Origin: Sapria himalayana | Lineage: Eukaryota; Streptophyta; Magnoliopsida; Malpighiales; Rafflesiaceae | Assembly: GCA_029783825.1 (NCBI GenBank) | Contig: JAREIK010010367.1 | Coordinates: forward strand, 16,651 to 80,650 | Direction of reading: 5' to 3' | Length of the DNA: 64,000 bases | Shown: positions 1 to 10,410 of the stretch, piece by piece | How positions within the stretch are numbered: the first letter of the stretch is position 1 | How the letters are laid out: every line of letters starts with the position of its first letter | Translations under genes and position numbers: made by a program | Notes under the pieces: generated by a model | What the model was told of the DNA's origin: nothing | The model's database searches: none | The model's input: the letters and a program-made list of their open reading frames with translations, nothing else

Positions 1-3000
1 TATTAATAAGATAAAATATATAGGTTTAAAAGATTATATATTTAGGAGTTTTGGGATTTAAGTATTTAGTTATTTAAGTGTTTAGGTATTTAGTTGTTTA
101 TAGGTTTTATTTAAAAAATAAAATAACAAAATTTTTTTTTGTTATTTGTTCTCATTTTTGAATGATATAACATTAGAAACTATAACAATTTTTAAATTTT
201 TTTTAAATGTGAATACTATATTTAGTTATGATAATCTTAACAATTATATATCATGTAAATTCAATATAAACAATAATATTGATATATATTATAATACTGA
301 TCATACAAAAGATTAATAAACAATTATTAATAAGATAAAAATTGTTTAAAATATATTTGCAAAACCTAAAATGATTCAAAATCAAAGTTAAATATTTTAC
401 TAAATATTAATTTTAAATTTTTAAATTTTTGTATCCATTTATAAGCTTATATATTTTTTGATGAGAAATAAATTATTTAAATTATATTTGTCTCACTATT
501 AATTTATTTTTTAATTAATATTTCAAAATAAATAAATTAATAAATAATTAAAATGTATTTATAAAATTATAATGAATACTAATAAAAATGAGATTTATGA
601 TTTATTATATAGGGTATACCTATTTAATGGTTTAAGTTTATTGTGGTTTTGGGCTTAATGAAATTATTGATTTATATGTTTACACATATAAGTTTTATTT
701 ATTGATTTAAAGGTTTTATTTATCAATGAAATAAGAAAAAATTTATTTTTATGAATTTTCGTGATTTTCAAAGGTTATAACCTTTGAAAATATAATAATT
801 TTTTAATAGTTCTAAAATATGAATAAGATACTTTGTTATAATAATCTTAATAATTATATTTGATGTAAATTCAGTATAAAAAAATTAATTAATATATATT
901 ATTTTGATGATCAACAAATAAATTAATAAACTATTATTAATAAGACAAATATTAATTAAAATATATTTGCTGAACCCAAAATAATTCAAAATCAAAGTAA
1001 TTTATATTACTAAATAAAATTTTAAATTTTTGAAATTTTGTTTATTTTTATAAGCTTATATTTTTTTTCATAAAAAATAATTTATTTAAATTATATTTGT
1101 CTCACTCATTATTTATTGTGTAATTAATATTTCTATAAAAATAAACTAAAAAATAATTAAAATGAATATTTAAAATTATAATGAATACAAATAAAAATAA
1201 GATTTATTATTTATTATTTAGGTTATATAGGTTTAATGGTTTAAGTATTTAGGGGGTTTTGGGGTTTAGAAGTCTAATGATTTAAATGTTTAGGCATTTA
1301 GTGGTTTATAAGTTTTATTTAAATAATAAAATAATGAAAAAATTATTTTTGTGATTTTTTATCATTTTTGAAGGTTATAACCTTTTAAAATATAATAATT
1401 TTTAAATTTTTTTCAAATGTAAATATAATATTTAGTTTTAATAATCTTAATAATTATAAGACATTTAAATTCAATATAAGTAATTTTATTGTTGGATATT
1501 ATAAAATTGATCAAATAATAAATTAATAAACTATTCTTAATAAGATTGATAGCAATTAAAATATAATTGCAAAACCTATATATAATGATTCAAAATCAAA
1601 GTAAAATATATTACTAAATAATAATTTTTTGTTTTTAAATCTGTACTTCTTTTATAGGCTTATATATATTTTTTTTGATTAAAAATAAATTATTAAAATT
1701 ATAGTTGTCACGCTTATTATTTATTTAGTAATTAATATTTCTATAAAAAAAACTAATAAATAATTAAAATGAATATTTAAAATTATAATGAATACAAATT
1801 AAATTGAGATTTTTGATTTATTATATGTGTTATCCCAGTTTAATGGGTTGATTATTTAGGAGTTTTGTCATTTAGGAGATTATGAATTTATGTTTTTAGG
1901 TATTTAGTGGTTTATAGGTTTTATTTATATAATAAAAATAAAATTTTTTTTTTAGATTTTTTTTTATTTTCCAAGGTTATAACCTTTGAAAAGAAAATAA
2001 TTTTTAAAATTTTTTGAAATGTGAATACCATGTATAATTATATTAATTTTACTAATTATATATCATATAAATTCAATATAAATAATTTTAATGATAGATA
2101 TTATAATAATGATCAAAAATTAAATTAATAAATTATTATTAATAATATAAATATTAATAAAAATATATTTACATAACACAAAATGATTAAAAATCAAATC
2201 AAAATATATCACTAAATAATAATACTTAATTTTTATAATTTTCCTTCTTTTTATAAGCATATATTTTTTAAAAAAACAAATTATTTAAATAATATTTGTC
2301 TCACTCGAAATTTACTTTGTAATTAATTTTTCTAAAAAATTAAACTATAAATAATTAAAATGAATATTTAAAATTATAATAAATAAAAATAAAAATGAGA
2401 TTTATTATTTATTATGTAGTATATAGTTGTTAAAAGGTTAATGTATTTAGGGGTTTCAGAATTTATGAGCTTACTATTTTAAGTAAGTAACCATTTAATG
2501 ATTTATAGGTTTTATTTAAAAAATGAAATAATAAAAAAATTATTTTTATTATTTCTTCTCATTTTTTAAGGTTATAACCTTTGAAAATATAATAATTTTT
2601 TAATTTTTTCAGAAGTGAATTCAATATTTAGTTATAATAATCATTATATATATATATATATGATATAAATTCAATATAACTATTTTATTGATAAATATTC
2701 TAATAATGATCAAAAATTAAATTAATAATCTATTATTAATAAGATAGATATCAATTATAATATAATTACAAAACCTAAAATGATTCAGAAGAAAAGCAAA
2801 ATATATTACTATATATTAACTTTTTGTTTTGAATTTTTTTTTTCTTTAAAATGTTTATCTATATTATTTTGATGAAAAATAATTTATATAAATTATATTT
2901 GTGTAACTCATAATTTATTTTGTAATTAATATTTATATAAAAATAAACAAATAAATAATTAAATTTGAATATTTAAAATTTAAATGGAAATAAAATGAGA

Positions 3001-3150
3001 TTTATTCTTTATTATTTAGCATGTACCGGTTTAATTTAAATTAGATCTGTCTCAGTAATAATTTATTTTGTAATTAATATTTTTATAAAAATAAATGATA
3101 AATAATTAAAATAATAATTAAAATTATATTGAATATTTAAAATAATTTAT
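1..3150 (+). repeat. AT-rich satellite array, block S1 (+ orientation)
   Basis: About five tandem monomers of roughly 600 bp. Palindromic cores lie near 773, 1373, 1975 and 2570 (spacing 595-602 bp), with a degenerate one near 160. Each monomer runs: G-rich octamer tract, (A)n-rich spacer, core GGTTATAACC, AT body ending near ATGAGATTTATTATTTATT, then GTATACC, which starts the next monomer. The block ends in a truncated monomer at about 3,020 (CCGGTTTAATTTAAATTAG) that leads into module M1. Open frames here are short, low in complexity and not shared between monomers, so I call none coding. Confidence 0.9.
610..2505 (+). repeat. Higher-order repeat cassette C1 (subtypes beta-gamma-delta-epsilon)
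   Basis: Four successive octamer tracts have private wording: beta near 610-700 (TGTTTACACAT), gamma near 1,225-1,310 (GAAGTCTAATGATTTAAATG), delta near 1,830-1,920 (GATTATTTAGGAGTTTTGTC) and epsilon near 2,420-2,505 (AAGTAAGTAA). The same order recurs at 34,725-36,610 on the same strand, and reversed at 47,795-49,680 and 57,040-58,920. Shared private words in a shared order indicate copying of multi-monomer blocks rather than independent monomers. Confidence 0.8.
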
Positions 3151-4244
3151 TTTTTTGCTCTCTGAATTCTAAAATGATTTCTAAAGCTCTAACCAAAATA
3201 ATAGGAGCTTTTACTTTATCTCTATTATGTCTCATCATATTTGATGTTGAATCACTAGGCTATCAAAGGTAATTTTACTCATATACGCTAACAGACTAAC
3301 CCAAAGTTGTCCCTCTATGTGTTGAAATAGCTAGTTGTTGAGGATGTTATTTATATTATTTATTGTAATTTCTTCAAAAATATTTCTCATGCACAGACTC
3401 AAAGCAATTTTTTTAAAACATAGTTCACCTCTAAAAAAATAACCACCTTGTAGCCTATTAGAACAGACTAGCCCCAGGGTGGTTTGAGCAAGGCAGGAAG
3501 TATGGGCTCTCTTTCAATCAAGAATCAAAAAATTTATTTTATTGGCATGTCTAAGCCTTTTTTTTATATCCTAATCGATATGAAAAGTATCATTTCTTTT
3601 TTTATATTAAATGAGTTATGTATACAAGCTCACAATACCCAAAAAGGTGTAAATGAATCATATTCAAATGTATAAAAGGTTTTAATCATTGCTCAAAATA
3701 ATAGTCTTACATATTGACACTTGAGGTCACAAATCAAAGGAAAAAGCTATAGTGATATTTCAATCCCAAGAATTTTAGATATATAAAGTTATAAAGAGTA
3801 GTACTCGAGCTTTAACTATTTCTAGGGTCATGACTTTTGCCCTTGAGGAATGTCCAAAGCTACAATCATTCCTAGTGCAATGACTTTGCAATATAAAGAT
3901 AAGATGCAAAAACTATGGTCATATCCAATACTATTACCCAGTATTATAGTGATTAAATATGTATTCATGATCATTCTTAGTGCCATAACAATATGTTCAA
4001 CAGAGAGACACAAGTTATGGCATATTCTCATCGATATGATTTTGTGTTTTAGAGACAAAATATATTATCATGACCATTGCTAATGCTAGAATAATCTAAA
4101 GCAAGAAAGAGACTGAATTTATAACTCACCCCTTGAGTCATGACTTTGTGTTACATATACAAAAAGATAAACCTGTGACAGTCCTAAAAGTTGTGAATTT
4201 CAATTTAAATTTAACTATTAGTCATTTGATTATAAAAGTGCAAA

Positions 4245-4330
4245 ACATGAGATTTAGGATTTAGGGTTTATCTAGTAGGGTTATAGTTTATCGTTTAAAG
4301 TTTCTGATTTAAAGTTTAGATTTTATGTTT
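4245..4330 (+). repeat. Degenerate TTTAGGG-like heptamers in M1
   Basis: Heptamers such as TTTAGGA, TTTAGGG, TTTATCT, TAGGGTT and TTTAAAG run in about 7-bp register. This register differs from the 8-bp tract of the satellite monomers. The tract directly follows, on the antisense reading, the poly(A) of the neighbouring retrosequence. It is too decayed to be a functional telomere. Confidence 0.65.
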
Positions 4331-5620
4331 ATTTTTGTTTTTTTTTGGAAAATACACACTTTAATTATCATTTAGGTATACAACTTACAAGAGACTAAAA
4401 AGCTGACTAATTTAGGCCAGCCCAGCAAATCCTACGCACCTTAATGATTCTATGCATAAAATATAAAAAAAAAACATAAAGCCTAATAATTCCAAGCGTA
4501 AGAATACAACTAAAATCACCTGGCATTCCCCAACTTTAGAGTTGGCATTGAGTCTTTATGCACACTGCGAACTTTCCATTCTGATTTGACAAAACCTTTT
4601 GGAGGAACCTTAATGATGCACCATATTAAAACTATGAAAATATAAGATTGTGCATGTGTGTGCATGCAACATCAAGCGTTTGCCTATATCATTGCTATGC
4701 AATGGAATACATGTAAAACTGAATACCCATAAATCCACAAGTCCATATCTACGGCACTTTGTCAATTCATTCTAACCTCTGAATTCCACATTCTTTTGCT
4801 CCAATGATCCTCAAAAAAGTATCTCTTGGGTTAGAATGCTTCCTCCTCGAGCTCCAAGAAGGGGCTGTATGTTGCACCGACAAAATATCAAAAATATGCA
4901 TGCATCGGTGTGCATGTGTGATGAGCTCCATCTCATAGTCTAATTATCTAGGCGTACAACAAAGCTAGAATACAAGTAAAATTACAAAATTCTATAAAGA
5001 TGGGTCTTCTGCTCCCGTGAGTGTAGCATCGCCTAATGTGTATTTACAAAATGCATTAGTGGGCTCCACTTAGAGATACTAATGGGTCCAGTTGCCCTCA
5101 TTGCATGCTACATAGAGAACAGACAAGATTTTGTGTGTGAGTATGTCATGATCCGTCTCTGCAAGTTCATGGTGAATACAAAGTCAAAAATACAATTAAG
5201 ACTACAAACATAAACTATAAGTTTGAATCTTTAGCACCCGTGTGGCTGGTCTGGACTCCATTGCTTACTGGCCCTGCTTGGTGATGCTTCGGATATTGCC
5301 GGCTCTCCAATTAATTTTGGATTATCCGCTACTCCTGTTGGGTGATGGTTGGGTGGGCCTCTATGCTGCCCGATAGGACTAGTGGGACCCACTCCTAGCT
5401 ACTATTGGGTTTACTCCTGACCACTTTGTTCTACTCGTCAGTTGTCTGAATATTATCATCCCGGCTTGCTAGTGGGGCCATCTACATGCTAGTGGCCCAT
5501 ACTTCTAGTTGCTTCCAGGACTTGCTGGCCACTCTAAATGCTACACCAAAATTGACAAGATATGTGCACGTGTGTACTGTGGTACGTCGCTATGTGTGTG
5601 TTGTGCAGCAGTATCAAGGG
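4331..5620 (-). other. Poly(A)-ended retrosequence of unknown origin, copy in M1
   Basis: Read on the minus strand, this stretch of about 1.29 kb ends in a poly(A) run (T-rich at about 4,331-4,346 on the plus strand). The position of the AATAAA signal seen in M2 and M3 is mutated here. The base composition is nearer 45-50% GC around 5,230-5,600, well above the satellite. The structure suggests a processed transcript or the 3' end of a non-LTR retroelement. I do not recognise the source. No reverse-transcriptase or other motif is visible, and frames that are open in sister copies are broken here (a stop four codons into the frame near 5,230; a 1-bp loss near 4,670). Confidence 0.5.
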
Positions 5621-5640
5621 CGTAAGAGTTTAGTAATTTA

Positions 5641-8569
5641 AGTATTTAGCTATTTTGTGGTTTATAGGTTTTATTTAAATAATTAAATAACAAAAAAAAT
5701 TATTTTTATGATTTTTTCTAATTTTCAAGGTTATATCCTTTGAAAATATTATAATTTTTAATTTTTTTTCAAATGTCAATACAATATTTACTTATAATAA
5801 TCATAAAAATTAAATATCATGTAAATTCAATATAAATAATTTTATTGATCGATATTATAATATTGATCATAAAATAGATTAATAAACTATTATTAATAAG
5901 ATATATATTAATTTAAATATATTTGCAAAGCCTAAAAGATTCAAAATCAAAGTAAAATATATTACTAAATAATTATTTTTATTTTTAAAATTTTGATTCT
6001 TTTTATAAGCTTATAAATTTTTTTGATGAAGATAAATTATTTAAATTATATTTTTCTCATTCATAATTTTATTTTGCAAATAATATTTTTATAAAATAAA
6101 ATAATAAATAATTAAAATGAATATTGAAATTATAATGAATACAAATAAAAATGACATATATGATTAATTATTTAGGGTATACTGGTTTAATGGTTTAAGT
6201 ATTTAAGAGTTTAGGAGTTTAGTGATTTAAGTGTTTATGCATTTAGTAGGTTATATGTTTTATTTAAATAATAAAATTACAAAAAAATTATTTTTCAAAT
6301 TTTATATCAATTTTGAAGGTTATAACCTTGATAGATATAATAATTTTTAAATTTTTTTCAATGTGAATACAATATTTAGTTATAATAAACTTAATAATTA
6401 TATATAATGTAAATTAAAAATTAACAATTTTATTGATATATATTAATAAACTAAATATAAATATAAATATATTAATGATCAAAAAATAAATTAATAAACT
6501 ATTATATATTGATAGATATTTATATATTATTTATAAATACAAAACCTTTAAAGATGGTTTAAAGGCTTAAGTATTTATGGGTTTTGGGTTTTGTGGTTTA
6601 GAAGTTTAATGATTTAAGCATTTTGGCATTTATTAGTTTATAGGTATTATATATACAATAAAATAACAAAAAATTTATTTTTATGATTTTATCTCATTTT
6701 CAAATATGATAACCTTTAAAAATATAATAATATTTAAATTATTTTCAAATGTAAATATAATATTTAGTTATAATAATCTTTATAATTATATATCATGTAA
6801 ATTAAATATAAACAATTTTATTTATAAATATTCTAATAATGATCAAAAAATAAATTAATAATATATTATTAATAAGATAGATATCAATTAAATTATAATT
6901 ATAAAAGCTGAAATGATTAGAAGCAAATCAAAATATATTACTATAGAAAAATTTTTTGTTTTAAATTTTTTTTTTCTTTTAAAAAGTTTATGTATAATTT
7001 TTTTATGAAAAATAATTTATATAATTTATTTTTGTCTAGCTCAATTTATTCTGTATTTAATATTTATTTATAAATAATCAAATAAATAATTAAAATGAAT
7101 ATTTAAAATTATAATTAAAAAAATGAGATTTATTATTTATTATATAGGGATACTATTTTAATTTAAATTAGATCTATCTCACTAAAAATTTATTTATAAT
7201 TAATATTTCTATAAAAATAAACTGATAAATAATTAAATAAAAATTTAAAATTATAGTGAATAAAAATTAAAATGAGATTGATGATTTATTATTAATCTAT
7301 ACCAGTTTAATGGAATAAGTATTTAGAGGTTTTATCATTTAGGAGTTTAGCAATTTATGTTTTTAGGCTTTTAGTGGTTTATAGGTTTAATTTAAAAAAT
7401 AAAATAACTAAAAAATTATCTAAAAATTTACAATTTTTGGAAATATGAATACAATATTTAGTTATAATAATATTAATAATTATATATCATATAAATTCAA
7501 TATAAACAATCTTTATAGATAAATAATATAATAATGATCAATAATTAAATTAATAAACTTTTAATAAAAAGATAGATATTAATTAAAAAATATTTACAAA
7601 ACCCAAATTCATTCAAAATTAAATTAAAATATATTACTGGATAATAATTTTAAATTTTTAAATTTTTACTTCTTTTATATGCGTATATATATTATTCCAT
7701 TAAAAATAAATTTTTTAAATTATATTTGTCGCACTCATAATTTATTTTGTAATAAATATTTCTATAAAAATAAACTAATAAATAATTAAAATGAATATTT
7801 AAAATTATAATAAATAGAAATAAAAATTAGATTTATTATTTATTATGTATTATATATCGCTTTAATGGTTACTGTATTTATGCATTATGGGTTCTAGAAG
7901 TTTACTTATTTAACTGTGTATGTATTTAGTAGTTTATAGGTTTTATTTAAAAAATAAAAAAACAAAAAATTTATTTTTATATTTTTTTGATATTTTCAAA
8001 GGTTATAACCGTAGAAAATATAATAATATTTAAATTTTTTTCAAAAGTAAATTCAATATTTAGTTATAATAATCATTATATTTATATATCATATAAATTC
8101 AATATAATTTTATTGATAAATATTCTAATAATGATCAAAAAATAAATTAATAATCTATTATTAATAAGATAGATATCAATTATAATATAATTACAAAACC
8201 TAAAATGATTCAGAAGCAAAGCAAAATATATTATTATATAATAATTTTTTGTTTTGAAATTTTTTTTCTTTTAAAAAGCTTATCTATAATTTTTTGATGA
8301 AAAATAATTTATATAAATTATATTTGTGTAACTAATAATTTATTTGTAATTAATATTTATATAAAAATAAACAAATAAATAATAAAATGTGAATATTTAA
8401 AATTAAAATTAAAAAAAATGAGATTTATTCTTTATTATTTAGGATATACTGGTTTAATTTAAATTAGATCTGTCTCACTAATAATTTATGTTGTAATTAA
8501 TATTTCTATAAAAATAAACTGATAAATAATTAAAATAAAAATTAAAATTATATTGAATAATTAAAATAA
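5641..8569 (+). repeat. AT-rich satellite array, block S2 (+)
   Basis: Monomers between M1 and M2. Cores lie near 5,729, 6,318 and 8,001. There is a short-spaced, mutated core near 6,705 (only about 385 bp from the previous one) and a core-less monomer near 7,430. A private variant at about 6,400-6,600, with ATAAACTAAATATAAATAT and then CCTTTAAAGATGGTTT, also follows M2 and M3. Truncated monomers begin near 7,150 and 8,450. Theta and kappa subtypes precede M2. No gene seen. Confidence 0.88.
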
Positions 8570-9674
8570 TTTATTTTGTTCCTCTCTCAACTCTAGAATG
8601 ATTGCTAAGGCACTAACAAAATAATAGGAGCTTTTACATTATCTCTATTATGTCTCATCATATTTGATGTTGAATCACTGGGCTATCAAAGGTAATTTGA
8701 CTCATGTACGCTAACAGATCTAAACCAAAGTTGTACCCCTATGTGTAGAAATATCTAGTTGTTGAGGATGCTAGTTATATTGATTATTGTAATTTCTTCT
8801 AAAATATCTCTCATGCGCACAACTCAAAGCAATTTTTTTAAAACATAGTTCACCTCTAAAAAAATAACAACCTTGTAGCCTATTAGAAAAACTAGCTCCT
8901 GGGCAGTTTGAGTAGGGCAAGAAGTATGGGCTCTCTTTAAATCAAGTATCAAAAAATTTATTTTATTGGCATGTCTAAGCCTTTTTTTTATATCATCATG
9001 GATATGAAAAGAATCATTTCTTTCTTTTTATATTAAATGAGTTATGTATACAAGCTCACAATACCCAAAAAGGTGTAAATGAATCAGATTCAACCGTATA
9101 AAAGGTTTTAATCATTGCTCTAAATATTAGTCTTGCATATTGACACTTGAGCTCACATATCAAAGGAAAAAGCCATAGTGATATTTCCAATTACATGAAT
9201 TTTAACTATAGAAAGTTATAAAGTGTAGTACTCGAGCTTTAACTATTTCTAGGGTCATGACTTTTGCTCTTGAGGAAAATCTAAAGTTACAATCATTCCT
9301 AGTGCAATGACTTTGCAATATAAAGATAAAATGCACAAGCTATGGTCATATCCAATACTGTGACCCAGTATTATAGTGATTAAATATGTATTCATGATGA
9401 TTCTTAGTGCCATAACAATATGTTAAACAGAGAGACACAAGTTATGGCATATTCTCATCGATATGATTTTGTGTTCTAGAGACAAAATATACAATCATGA
9501 CCATTGCTAATGCTACAATAATCTAAAGCAAGAAAGTGACCGAATCCATAACTCACCCCTTGAGTCATGACTTTGTGTTACATATACAAAAAGATAAATC
9601 TGTGACATTCCTAAAAGTTGTGAATTTCAATTTAAATTTAACAATTATTCATTTGATTATAAAAGTGCAAACAT

Positions 9675-9752
9675 GAGATTTAGGATTTAGGGTTTATGGA
9701 TTAGGGTTATAGTTTATGGGTTAAGGTTTAGGATTTAAAGTTTCGGGATTAT
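9675..9752 (+). repeat. Degenerate TTTAGGG-like heptamers in M2
   Basis: Register of about 7 bp with TTTAGGA, TTTAGGG, TTTATGG, ATTAGGG, TTATAG, TTTATGG and TTAAGG, followed by the poly(T) of the antisense retrosequence. Slightly better preserved than in M1. Confidence 0.65.
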
Positions 9753-10400
9753 GATTTTTTTTTTGTTTTTTTTTGGAAAATACACACTTTATTTATCATT
9801 TAGGCACACAACTTACAAAATGCATTTTGTTTTACAAAATGCATTAGTGGGCCCCACTTAGAGATGCTGATGGGTCCAGTTACCCTCATTGCATGCTACA
9901 TAGAGAATAGACAAGATTGTGTGTGTGAGTATGTCATGATCCGTCTCTACAAGTACATGGTGCATACAAAGTCCAAAATACTAATAAGACTACAAACATA
10001 AACTACAAGTTTGAATCTTTCGCTCCCATGTTGCTGGTCTGGACTCCATTGCTTACTGTCCCTACTTGGTGATTCTTCGGATTTTTCCAGCTCTCCTATT
10101 AATCATGGATTACCCACTACTCCTGTTGGGCGATGGTTGGGTGGCCCTCTATGCTCCCTGATAGGGCTAGGGGGACCCATTTCTAGCTACTCCTGGGTTT
10201 TCTCGTGACCACTTTGCTCGGTCACGTCAGTTGTCTGAATGTTATCATCCCGGCTAGCTAGTGGGGCCCTCTACAAGCTGATGGCCCATACTTCTGGCTG
10301 CTTCCAGGACTTGCTGGCCCCTCTAAATGCTACACCAAAATGGACAAGTATATGTGCACGTGTGTACTATGGTCCCTCGCTATGTGTGTGTGGTGTAGCA
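9753..10400 (-). other. Poly(A)-ended retrosequence in M2, 5'-proximal and 3' ends only
   Basis: The poly(T) at about 9,754-9,774 and CTTTATTTATCATT just after it read on the minus strand as AATGATAAATAAAG followed by poly(A), that is, an AATAAA signal about 15 bp before the tail. The middle part is lost in the M2 deletion. The GC-richer part (10,010-10,400) remains. Plus-strand frames at 10,011-10,208 and 10,239-10,430 begin without a conserved ATG and are broken in sister copies. Confidence 0.5.
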
Positions 10401-10410
10401 GTAACAAGTT

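Larger units (their letters stand above)
3150..5640 (+). repeat. Composite non-satellite module M, copy M1
   Basis: A less AT-rich segment of about 2.49 kb inside the satellite. In order it holds: a part of unknown origin (3,150-4,200) with the word TAATAGGAGCTTTTACTTTA; degenerate telomere-like heptamers (4,245-4,330); and an antisense poly(A)-ended retrosequence (4,331-5,620). It enters the satellite after ATTGAATATTTAAAATAATT and rejoins it at the octamer tract (GAGTTTAGTAATTTAAG). The other three copies use the same two joints, so the module was amplified with its flanks and did not insert four times. No terminal inverted repeats or target duplication are seen. A 76-codon frame at 3,828-4,058 (-) is partly preserved in M3 but stopped in M2, so I do not call it a gene. 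Confidence 0.85.
8570..10410 (+). repeat. Composite module M, copy M2 (internally deleted)
   Basis: Matches M1 from its left joint through the heptamer tract and the poly(T), then jumps after ACTTACAAAATGCATT straight to the part that matches M1 from about 5,045. About 640-650 bp present in M1, M3 and M4 is missing. ACAAAATGCATT appears twice at the joint (about 9,826-9,845), consistent with a microhomology-associated deletion or a small templated insertion. Its outer flank (theta, kappa, truncated monomer) resembles that of M4, while M1 and M3 share an epsilon flank. Confidence 0.85.

Noticed and set aside
3484..4083. Frames of 60-125 codons in the first part of module M (3,484; 3,828 -; 3,850; 46,306; 46,600 -)
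   Set aside because: They differ in length and are stopped or shifted between the four copies; overlapping frames on both strands show no codon bias that I can see.
4245..4330. Functional telomere or chromosome end
   Set aside because: Heptamers are few and degenerate, and satellite continues on both sides.
3150..5640. Helitron or TIR transposon explanation for module M
   Set aside because: No consistent TC..CTRR ends, no terminal inverted repeats and no target duplication; all copies share satellite joints.
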